Assembly (NCBI RefSeq): GCF_001038205.1
Contig: NZ_JWIZ01000008.1
Span: 18,944 to 82,943 of the forward strand
DNA length: 64,000 bases
Reading direction: 5' to 3'
Source of the DNA: Muribacter muris
GTDB lineage: Bacteria; Pseudomonadota; Gammaproteobacteria; Enterobacterales; Pasteurellaceae
This document shows positions 54,217 to 61,415 of this stretch, in pieces. How positions within the stretch are numbered: the first letter of the stretch is position 1; each line of letters begins with the position of its first letter. Under the pieces are notes generated by a model. It was not told the origin of the DNA, ran no database searches, and saw only the letters and a program-made list of their open reading frames with translations. The position numbers and the translations under genes are program-made.

Positions 54217-55110
54217 TTACAGGCTGAAATAGTCTATTTCTAAATTAAACAGCTGTTTAGCCAAAGATGCCGTGATGGCACGGCTGCTAAGTACCGCCAC
54301 TTTTTCCGCTAATACCACCCTTGTGATCGGATCTGTTTGCCAACCGTTTAAGCGTTGAAAATTGAGCGCCGATTGAAGCGGCAGAAAACTCGGATTGAAG
54401 GCGGCATTTTCGGCATAACGCCCGGTAATGATACGCTCGCCGCATTGAAGTGCGACTCCACTGTATGCCGAACTGTACGGCGCATAGGCGTACGCAGCCG
54501 CTTCAATGGCTGCTTGGATTAAAGGATCGCCTTGTGGTAAAAAGGCTTGGCGGGTGCGATCAAACAAAAGTTGCTCAATCTGTAAATCTTTTGGCCCGAA
54601 AGCATCCGGCAAATAGTGATGAAGCGGTTGATGTTGGCAATGGGGCAGGTGAATATGAAGATCGGCGGCACTGTTAAGCTCATTCATAAATTGGCGACAA
54701 TGCCCGCACGGCGTGTAGTTCACCACAATATCGGTTAAACGGCTCTCGCCGGCAAGCCAAGCGTGCCCGATCGCACTCTGTTCGGCGTGTAGGGTTTGTT
54801 GAATGGCATCGTGGGCAAATTCTTGGTTTGCGCCAAAATAGAATGTACCTGATGTGCCGATAGCAATCGCCCCGACATTAAAATGAGAAACCGGCGTTAA
54901 GGCGTAACAAGCGGCAATCGGCAGGCCGGCAAGTGCAAATTCCAGTGTTGAAACTCGGAACTGTTGGCAGCATTCAGCGACAAAAGACGGCGACAAACGG
55001 CCTTGATAATCTTGAGCGGCAAGTTGGTTGATGATAGCGTTGATCAGCGGTTTTTTCTGATCATCATTAACACGGTCTAAACGCTGGACAAGCGCATTGA
55101 GCGTAGGCAT
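54217..55110 (-). CDS. cdd: Cytidine deaminase
   Basis: 297 residues, the long dimeric form found in E. coli. The zinc site is [15 protein letters not shown] (His-Ala-Glu) with [12 protein letters not shown] (two Cys). The C-terminal half is a degenerate second deaminase domain, usual for this class. It salvages cytidine and deoxycytidine to uridines. AAGGAGAAAATG gives a strong start. Confidence 0.95.
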   Translation of the reverse strand: MPTLNALVQRLDRVNDDQKKPLINAIINQLAAQDYQGRLSPSFVAECCQQFRVSTLEFALAGLPIAACYALTPVSHFNVGAIAIGTSGTFYFGANQEFAHDAIQQTLHAEQSAIGHAWLAGESRLTDIVVNYTPCGHCRQFMNELNSAADLHIHLPHCQHQPLHHYLPDAFGPKDLQIEQLLFDRTRQAFLPQGDPLIQAAIEAAAYAYAPYSSAYSGVALQCGERIITGRYAENAAFNPSFLPLQSALNFQRLNGWQTDPITRVVLAEKVAVLSSRAITASLAKQLFNLEIDYFSL

Positions 55111-55211
55111 TACATTTTCTCCTTTTGATTGTGATATTTCACGGCGTGTTACTATACAAGTCTTAAAATGTTTCGCAATGCCTAATCAGAATTTTACAAA
55201 AAATTGTACCG

Positions 55212-55225
55212 AACCGACCGCTTGC
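55212..55225 (-). other. DNA uptake signal sequence
   Basis: AACCGACCGCTTGC beyond the 3' end of the NlpC/P60 gene. Confidence 0.8.
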
Positions 55226-55227
55226 TT

Positions 55228-55743
55228 TTATAAAACACGGCGGGATTGTGTGTAATTTCTTGCCCAGTAACGTTCCGATAATGAGCTGGTCATTACCCCA
55301 CGGCTGGTGCTGGCGTGTACAAACTTACCGCCGCCAATATAGACGCCAACGTGATGATTGTTACGGAAGAACACCAAATCACCGGGACGCAGTGCCGATT
55401 TTGAAATCGCGCGTCCGGCGTGTTTTTGCTCCGCTGTTGAACGTGGTAAATGCAGATTGAACGCACTGTGCATCGTGGTTTTCACAAATGCCGAACAGTC
55501 AATGCCCGCTTTGGTTGTCCCCCCAAGCCGATAGCGTGTACCCGCCCAATGTCGATATACGCCTAACACTTTTTGCGAGGCATCGTTGGCAGGATTAGAC
55601 AGGGCGGTGTGGCGTTTTTGTTGCGCTAAAATTTGGCTTTTGGTTGCCGCTTGGGTACTTAAACTGGCATTAGCGCAGCCGGTCAGCCCCAATAACAAGC
55701 TAATGAAGATAAAGGTTGAAAAAGATTTTAAACGGTGATACAT
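55228..55743 (-). CDS. mepS: NlpC/P60 murein endopeptidase lipoprotein (MepS-like)
   Basis: 171 residues. Lipoprotein signal peptide with lipobox LTGC (Cys23). NlpC/P60 domain from about residue 60: catalytic Cys in AGIDCSAFV, His in HHVGVYIGGGKFVHAS, and a third polar residue in the second HAST strand. The motifs YRLGGTTKAGIDCS, LPRSTAEQ and ARNYTQSRRVL follow MepS (Spr) more closely than NlpC. It would cut peptide crosslinks during cell-wall growth, anchored in the outer membrane. Confidence 0.85.
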   Translation of the reverse strand: MYHRLKSFSTFIFISLLLGLTGCANASLSTQAATKSQILAQQKRHTALSNPANDASQKVLGVYRHWAGTRYRLGGTTKAGIDCSAFVKTTMHSAFNLHLPRSTAEQKHAGRAISKSALRPGDLVFFRNNHHVGVYIGGGKFVHASTSRGVMTSSLSERYWARNYTQSRRVL

Positions 55744-55839
55744 AATGTTTGCTTCGCCAATTTATCGCTGGCGAAAATGCCTCGTGATTGAATAGATAAA
55801 GCGGCTCAAATGCGCCGTCCGTTTTGCGACACCCAAAAA

Positions 55840-56685
55840 TCAATTTTGTTCCAACGATCGTAAAAACTGAATTTCAGTTGCCCAATTTTCAGGCGAAATG
55901 GTTTCTAAAATCATTGGAATGTCATCAAATGCGGTGTGGTTCATAATAAATTGAAACACTTCTGTGCCGATAGTGCCACCGTTTAGCGTATCGTGGCGAT
56001 CAACCCGGCTGCCGAGGGCAGTTTTCGAGCCGTTAAGGTGCATTCCCCGTAAAAACGCAAACCCGACGACCTGATCAAACTCGGCAAAAACCTGCTCGCT
56101 GGCGGCATAACTGCTGATGTCATAGCCGGCGGAAAACAGGTGGCAAGTATCCAAACAGACACCGACCCGTTGTTTATTTTCCACTTGCTCAATAATTTCA
56201 CGCAAATGCTCAAACCGCCAGCCGAGATTTGAGCCTTGTCCGGCGGTATTTTCAATCACAGCCACCACATTCGGCACGGCTTCAACCGCCAAATTGATCG
56301 ATTCGGCAATGCGAGCGAGGCAGTCTTGTTCACTGATTTTATTCAAATGGCTACCGGGGTGAAAATTGAGCAGTTTTAGCCCTAACTGGTCGCAACGTTG
56401 CATCTCATCAATAAACGCCGCACGGGATTTCGCCAAATTTTCGGCATCGGGGCTGCCTAAGTTAATCAAATAGCTGTCGTGAGGCAGAATATGATCGGCG
56501 GAAAATTGATGGGCTTGGCAAAAACGTTTGAATTTTGCAATGTTGTCCGCTTTCAACGGAGGTGCTTGCCACTGGCGCTGGTTTTTCGTAAATAACGCGA
56601 ACGCATTCGCCCCAATCTCCACCGAGCGTAAGATCGCATTTTCCACACCGCCGGCAGCGCTGACGTGTGCACCAATATATTTCAT
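55840..56685 (-). CDS. nfo: Endonuclease IV
   Basis: 281 residues from the ATG at 56685, which has GGAGGA seven bases upstream. AP endonuclease family 2 TIM barrel with three zinc ions: GAHVSAAGG at the N-terminus, [35 protein letters not shown] and [15 protein letters not shown] are the metal-binding signatures in order. It cuts at abasic sites in base-excision repair. It is divergent from the TorD-like gene with 57 bases between. Confidence 0.95.
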   Translation of the reverse strand: MKYIGAHVSAAGGVENAILRSVEIGANAFALFTKNQRQWQAPPLKADNIAKFKRFCQAHQFSADHILPHDSYLINLGSPDAENLAKSRAAFIDEMQRCDQLGLKLLNFHPGSHLNKISEQDCLARIAESINLAVEAVPNVVAVIENTAGQGSNLGWRFEHLREIIEQVENKQRVGVCLDTCHLFSAGYDISSYAASEQVFAEFDQVVGFAFLRGMHLNGSKTALGSRVDRHDTLNGGTIGTEVFQFIMNHTAFDDIPMILETISPENWATEIQFLRSLEQN

Positions 56686-56742
56686 TTTATCTTCCTCCAC
56701 GAGTTAGTGTAACATACGCCTTTTTCATTTCAGCGAGTTATT

Positions 56743-57312
56743 ATGAGCGAGACGATCATCAATGATTTTTCACTGCTTTGCCGCTTATTCGGCAATCTTT
56801 TTTACCGCTGCCCTGACGATCCGATTTTAGCCGGCACATTTCTTTGGCTTCAACAAGGGCAGTTAAAGCAACATTGGGCGCTCACCACCGATGCGCAAAG
56901 CGAGCAGGCACTGGCTAAAATCGAACAGGGCGCACACCCTACGGCACTAGGCAAGGATTATCAAGCACTTTTTGGCGAACAGGGTGCTATTGCTACGACA
57001 ATCTCTGCCTATGGATTGCCGGTGGCGGATTTTGCCACTTTCCGTGAACAACGTGGAATGCCGCCGTTAGCACAGCCCGATCACGTTGCTCTATTATTGC
57101 TGACGGCATCGTGGGTCGAAGATAACCTCCAGTCCCTTGAGGCGCAAAAAGCCTTATTTGAGCAGTTTTTATTGCCGTGTTTAAGCAAATTTTTGGGCAA
57201 AGTCGAAGCCTTTGATAGCGGTTTTTACAAAGCTCTCGCCCAGCTCTGCCGTGATGCCCTCGCAGCAATGGCAGATGAGTTGGAAGAAGCCGACAGCGAA
57301 AATCCGGCGTAA
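56743..57312 (+). CDS. TorD/DmsD-family molecular chaperone
   Basis: 189 residues, all-helical, with the TorD family's conserved central segment (ALGKDYQALFGEQG..., then QPDHVALLLLTASWV, equivalent to the E/D-PxDH motif of TorD/DmsD/YcdY). These chaperones bind twin-arginine signal peptides of molybdenum enzymes or assist cofactor insertion. No molybdoenzyme gene is in the window, so the client is unknown. It has no neighbour on the same strand. The acidic C-terminus is typical. Confidence 0.78.
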   Translation: MSETIINDFSLLCRLFGNLFYRCPDDPILAGTFLWLQQGQLKQHWALTTDAQSEQALAKIEQGAHPTALGKDYQALFGEQGAIATTISAYGLPVADFATFREQRGMPPLAQPDHVALLLLTASWVEDNLQSLEAQKALFEQFLLPCLSKFLGKVEAFDSGFYKALAQLCRDALAAMADELEEADSENPA

Positions 57313-57325
57313 CAAGCGGTCGGTT
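57312..57325 (+). other. DNA uptake signal sequence
   Basis: ACAAGCGGTCGGTT directly at the end of the TorD-like gene and before repeat copy 2. Confidence 0.85.
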
Positions 57326-57348
57326 TAAGCCGCTTTTTTGCAGAATTT

Positions 57349-57513
57349 CAATATTATGTAGGTAGCCGTTGCACAAAGTTGTTTTTTATTCGCTTGTAGG
57401 GACACACTGCGTGTGTCCGGATTTTAACCTATTGACATAATTTGATTTTTATAAAGGACACACGCAGTGTGTCCCTACATTCTGTTAAAATGTCTATTCT
57501 TGTGCATTTGCTA
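57349..57513 (-). repeat. MITE-like inverted-repeat element, copy 2
   Basis: The reverse complement of this stretch matches 4771-4931 with about six differences over 152 bases, including one single-base length change in a T-run. The terminal TAGC...GCTA inverted repeats and both internal GGACACAC hairpins are kept. The left junction has four extra bases compared with copy 1. It lies between the TorD-like gene and the 3' end of the Slam-type gene. Confidence 0.75.
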
Positions 57514-57529
57514 TACAATGCCAATTTTG

Positions 57530-57561
57530 AGCAAAATAAAAGGCTTGCCTCGGCAAGCCTT
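57530..57561 (-). terminator. Terminator after the Slam-type gene
   Basis: AAGGCTTGCC at 57540-57549 and GGCAAGCCTT at 57552-57561 form a ten-base stem, followed on the minus strand by TTTATTTTGC. Confidence 0.8.
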
Positions 57562-57568
57562 AATCACA

Positions 57569-59029
57569 CTAAAATTGTTTACTGAAATCCAAAAAGATAC
57601 GGTGTTTGTCATAATTGGAAAACGCATAATTACTTTTGGTTTTGGTGAAATTGTAGGTCAAACGTGGCGTAATCCCCCAATAATGCACCGCCCGATGCCA
57701 AACGGACGCTTGAAAACCGTATTCCTTATTCCGTTGGGTAATATTGAAAATCGGCATTGCCCCTTTGTAATGTTTCTGCGCATAGCTAATTGATAAACGG
57801 CTGGATAAACCTTTCCCCCATTCTTGCCCCCAGCCGAGCGATAGCCCGCGGCGTGTATAAGCATCGTCTTTATCCCTCGCCGACACCCGATTGTAATTAA
57901 GATTACCGAACCAATACTGTTTGGCACTGGCAAGGTAAACCAAACCGGCTGACGCAAAATGGCTGTTACCGTTTAAATGCTTACGGCTGGCGTAACGCTG
58001 CTCGCCGTATTCGTATGAACCGCTAAGCTGCCAGTTCGGTGAAAGCCAGTAGTTCGTTTCAAGCGCTACACCGCTGGTTTTGGAAAAACGTTTGAGCGTA
58101 TCGCTTTTCGCCGAGCCGCCGGCGTAGAGGGTTTGCTCCATAAAGGGGAATAACGCCAGCGTATATTTGGCATTTTGAAAGCCTAAGCCGACACTCGCAC
58201 GCCCGCTCATTTCGTTATATTTTTGATTATCCCAATAATATTTGCCGCTGCCGTTTAAACGCAGCTCATTAAACCAGCCGTTATGCCACGACCATTTTTT
58301 GCCGACATTCAGATTAAAGCCGATCCCTTGTGCCGATTCCCGTTTGGGCGCGTGCCAATTACCAATCGTTGTGCCGGATTTCGGCGCATTGTTGATATTC
58401 GGATCGTTGAGATAGGTCAGCCCGCCGCTAAAACTCCAACTATCCCGTTTGTTAATTGCAGAAAGATACTGTTCAATGACCGCTTGCACTTCTTGTGGCA
58501 GGGTTTCCGCCCGTAATTTTTGGAACTGATCTTGCGCGGCGTCCAGTTCATTATTCTCAAATAGCACAACGGCTAATTGAAAACGCACCAAAAAAGTGAC
58601 AGACGGATTTTCCGCAATCAATTCTCGATAAAGTGCAATCGCTTGGGTGTAATGCCGCTCTTTTTTCGCCAAAATCGCTTTTGCCCATTTGGTTAATCCC
58701 GCATCTTGATATTGCGGTGCTAAATCTTGATAAAGTGGATAGAGTAACGCCACATTGTCGCCATTGCCCTGCATTACCGCCGGTAACAAGGCTCGAATCA
58801 GCAGTTCCGGCTGTTTTGCCAATTCTGCTTTGGTAATGCTGATTTTAGTCGGTTTATCCGCTTGTTTTTGTATATTTTGCTTTACAACCGGTTTGGGCTG
58901 ATGCTGCTCCAAAGCCTCCGTTTGCATACGTTGATCATCAAAACGCTCAATGATTTTTTGTTGATCCTGATCGGCAGCAACAAACGGGCTGACGGCTAAA
59001 CATAGGGCGGAAAGTGCATATTTTTTCAT
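57569..59029 (-). CDS. Slam-type outer-membrane protein (surface lipoprotein assembly modifier)
   Basis: 486 residues. Signal peptide (cleavage near residue 19, after FVAA) followed by a periplasmic TPR-like helical domain (about 80-195: HYTQAIALYRELIAENPSV...) and a C-terminal beta-barrel of about 290 residues with alternating aromatic strands and terminal Phe (LDFSKQF), the DUF560 arrangement of Slam proteins. These move lipoproteins with TbpB-like barrels to the cell surface. A fitting substrate gene lies at 48229-48843, though the two are not adjacent. Single gene with its own terminator. Confidence 0.82.
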   Translation of the reverse strand: MKKYALSALCLAVSPFVAADQDQQKIIERFDDQRMQTEALEQHQPKPVVKQNIQKQADKPTKISITKAELAKQPELLIRALLPAVMQGNGDNVALLYPLYQDLAPQYQDAGLTKWAKAILAKKERHYTQAIALYRELIAENPSVTFLVRFQLAVVLFENNELDAAQDQFQKLRAETLPQEVQAVIEQYLSAINKRDSWSFSGGLTYLNDPNINNAPKSGTTIGNWHAPKRESAQGIGFNLNVGKKWSWHNGWFNELRLNGSGKYYWDNQKYNEMSGRASVGLGFQNAKYTLALFPFMEQTLYAGGSAKSDTLKRFSKTSGVALETNYWLSPNWQLSGSYEYGEQRYASRKHLNGNSHFASAGLVYLASAKQYWFGNLNYNRVSARDKDDAYTRRGLSLGWGQEWGKGLSSRLSISYAQKHYKGAMPIFNITQRNKEYGFQASVWHRAVHYWGITPRLTYNFTKTKSNYAFSNYDKHRIFLDFSKQF

Positions 59030-59094
59030 TTCTTGTTTTCCATAAAATCTCAGAAAAGTGGGAAAAATGTGATGTTTTAATCGTGAATTGTAAC

Positions 59095-59904
59095 TTAAAT
59101 TACCTTAAGTTGCTCAAGGGCGTGCAAAATCCCGTCTTGTTCGATGGGAAGTGTAACATAGTCCGCAACGGCTTTGAGTTCGGGTTCGGCATTCCCCATC
59201 GCCACACCGAAGCCGACAGATGCCAGCATTTCCAAATCGTTTAGCCCATCGCCAAATGCCATTGCATTATCAAGGGATAAATTAAAATGGCGTAACACAT
59301 CGGCAATGCCTTTCGCTTTGGAATTATGTTGATTCAGCAGATCGACAGAGTAAGGGTGCCAGCGTACTTCTTTCCAATCGTCTTCCAAAATACCTGCGGC
59401 AATCACCTCCTGCGTCCGCTCTTGCGGGAAAAACGCTAACAGTTGCAATACCTGATGGTTGAGGTGATGAAGCGGATCAACGATATAGTCGTCTTTAATC
59501 GGGCGTAGTGCAATTTCAACCTCCGCCGTGTTGTTTGACACGGCGATCTCATCGGAGGTAACGAACGCATATTCAATATTCAGTGCGGTTAATTTTTGTA
59601 ATGCCCGCTCAATTCGCTCCGTCGTCAGCGGATATTCGCTGATAATTTCATTTTTATAGCGATTATACTGCCCGTTTGTCGTTACAAAAAGCTCAAAGCC
59701 TTTTGGCGAGATTAACGGCTTGAGGGCATCGGGAAATGCCCCGTAAGTACGCCCCGTTGCGATTGCCGGAATAATATTGTTGGCTTTCAAACGGGGAATC
59801 ACCTGTTCCATAATTGATGCTGGAATCCGCTGTTCTTTTTTGTAGTATAAGGTTTCATCAATGTCGAAAAAGACAATTTTGATCGGCTGTGATAGTTTCT
59901 GCAT
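59095..59904 (-). CDS. Cof-type HAD-superfamily phosphatase
   Basis: 269 residues. The HAD nucleophile motif is FFDIDETLYYK near residue 13; TTNGQY is motif II, K-region SKAKGIADVL is motif III, and FGDGLNDLEML is motif IV. The C2B cap between them places it in the Cof/YbiV group, which act on sugar phosphates or flavin and pyridoxal phosphates; the substrate is not predictable. It diverges from comF across a short region that holds a CRP-S-like site. Confidence 0.85.
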   Translation of the reverse strand: MQKLSQPIKIVFFDIDETLYYKKEQRIPASIMEQVIPRLKANNIIPAIATGRTYGAFPDALKPLISPKGFELFVTTNGQYNRYKNEIISEYPLTTERIERALQKLTALNIEYAFVTSDEIAVSNNTAEVEIALRPIKDDYIVDPLHHLNHQVLQLLAFFPQERTQEVIAAGILEDDWKEVRWHPYSVDLLNQHNSKAKGIADVLRHFNLSLDNAMAFGDGLNDLEMLASVGFGVAMGNAEPELKAVADYVTLPIEQDGILHALEQLKVI

Positions 59905-59940
59905 TTTTTCTCCTTTTTACAAACGGCAAGATTTTACTGA

Positions 59941-59962
59941 TTTTTCGATCAATGTCACAAAA
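59941..59962 (+). promoter_or_regulatory. CRP-S-like competence site upstream of comF
   Basis: TTTTTCGATCAATGTCACAAAA, 56-77 bases before the comF start. The left half TTCGA has the C in the position that marks Sxy-dependent CRP-S sites, and the right half TCACA is canonical CRP. It fits induction of comF in the competence regulon. Confidence 0.5.
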
Positions 59963-60017
59963 TTCTATCCATTTTTGCCATAAAAAATTGATACAGTTCA
60001 ACAAAAAGGAAACCAAA

Positions 60018-60695
60018 ATGAATATATGGGGATTTCGTTGCTTCCATTGCCAACGCCAATTACAGATCAGCTCACACGGTTTTTGCAGCCACTGTGTCGC
60101 CTTAGTCAAACCTTCACCTTATTGTACCCGCTGCGGATCGCCTCTGTTGCATTATCATCACGGCTGCGGCAACTGCCTAAATGGTGAGGTAAAATGGCAT
60201 CAAATTGTGCAAATTTCCCGTTATAAACCACCGCTTGCAGACTGGATTCACCGTTTTAAATTTCAACATCAGCCTTACTTAGACGAAGCACTTGGCAGAT
60301 TATTACTATTGGCAATTAAAAATGCGCAGCGGAGCTATCGACTTGAACGACCGGAGGTGATTTTGCCCGTACCACTCTTTTGGCATCGACAATGGAAAAG
60401 GGGATATAATCAGGCAGACTGCCTTGCCGCTTATGTGGCAGATAAACTGACAATTCCGTTGGATAACCGCTCGCTCATACGGATTAAAGCAACCTGTTCA
60501 CAGCGGGAATTGACGGCGGCGGCTCGCAAGAAAAATGTGAAAGATGCGTTTTGCTATCAACCTCAGCAAAACTATCGAAATGTCGCCATTGTGGACGATG
60601 TGATTACCACCGGTGCAACCCTGAATGCAATCTGCTCACAACTGCTGAAAAAAGGTATACGGCACATTCAAGTGTGGGCGTTAGCAAGGGCATAG
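60018..60695 (+). CDS. comF: Competence protein ComF
   Basis: 225 residues from the ATG at 60018 (AAAAGGAAACCAAA upstream). An N-terminal zinc-finger region with paired cysteines (CFHCQRQ, CSHC, CTRCGSP, CGNC) is followed by a phosphoribosyltransferase fold with the PRPP-loop-like VAIVDDVITTGATL near residue 195. ComF is needed for uptake of DNA into the cytoplasm in naturally competent bacteria. It fits the many uptake signals in this DNA. Confidence 0.92.
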   Translation: MNIWGFRCFHCQRQLQISSHGFCSHCVALVKPSPYCTRCGSPLLHYHHGCGNCLNGEVKWHQIVQISRYKPPLADWIHRFKFQHQPYLDEALGRLLLLAIKNAQRSYRLERPEVILPVPLFWHRQWKRGYNQADCLAAYVADKLTIPLDNRSLIRIKATCSQRELTAAARKKNVKDAFCYQPQQNYRNVAIVDDVITTGATLNAICSQLLKKGIRHIQVWALARA

Positions 60696-60752
60696 TATGC
60701 AAAAAATCGCATTATCGCACCGCTTGCATTGAGGAAAGTATAGGTACTGCGG

Positions 60753-61211
60753 TTAAACGTCTAAATTGTCCCACTCGCTCTCATCATCATTATCTCCCAA
60801 TCGCCATTCCATTGTGCTAAATAAACCGAGAGAGTGATCAATTAAACGGGCAAATTCCAAGCGAACTTCCCATACAGGTAATTCATCAATTAAATAGTGC
60901 TGATAATCTCGATTATACAATGTTTTGGCAATCTCCGCATCTTCCCCCTCTAACATTTTCGCTTGACCGGTAAATTGCAAACCTTGCAAAGAAGGATTAA
61001 AACGGGTAGGTGTAAAGATTGTTCCCGCAACATTCGGATTTTTCTTCATTACTCGACCGTGGAGGGTTTGATCGCTACTGATATAAAGAAGACGATTATT
61101 ATCGTTATCGAAATAGTAGTAGAAAGTGTTTGCCCAAGGCTGATTATTTTCCGTACAACAGAGCGTACATAAATATTTTTTACGAAGGAAGTTTGCAATT
61201 CTTTTTTTCAT
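60753..61211 (-). CDS. yhbP: YhbP/UPF0306-family protein (PNP-oxidase-like fold)
   Basis: 152 residues. It belongs to the pyridoxamine-phosphate-oxidase-like split-barrel group. GLQFTGQAKMLEGEDAEIAKTLYNRDY and LPVWEVRLEFARLIDHSLGLFSTMEW follow E. coli YhbP closely. Flavin binding is common in the fold but not demonstrated for this family. Convergent with comF; acidic C-terminus. Function unknown. Confidence 0.8.
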   Translation of the reverse strand: MKKRIANFLRKKYLCTLCCTENNQPWANTFYYYFDNDNNRLLYISSDQTLHGRVMKKNPNVAGTIFTPTRFNPSLQGLQFTGQAKMLEGEDAEIAKTLYNRDYQHYLIDELPVWEVRLEFARLIDHSLGLFSTMEWRLGDNDDESEWDNLDV

Positions 61212-61415
61212 ACATCATTTTTATAGAGAGTTAGTCAAGGGATAATATTTTCTTTTCAAAAGAATTGCAATAACACACCTTACATTTATTTTCAAAAGAT
61301 GACAATTGCATATAATATATGCCTATCTTCTTTATTGAAATAGTAAAAAAGGATTTTTATTTTTTAATTTAATGGTAGAATTCTTTTCTAGTATCAACAA
61401 AATTGAGAATAGTGT

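Noticed and set aside
55127..55140. CRP or CytR site TGTGATATTTCACG before cdd
   Set aside because: The spacer is four bases instead of six, and it lies within about 20 bases of the start.
57467..57793. 108-codon plus-strand frame across repeat copy 2 and the Slam gene end
   Set aside because: Most of it lies antisense to the Slam barrel; no ribosome site.
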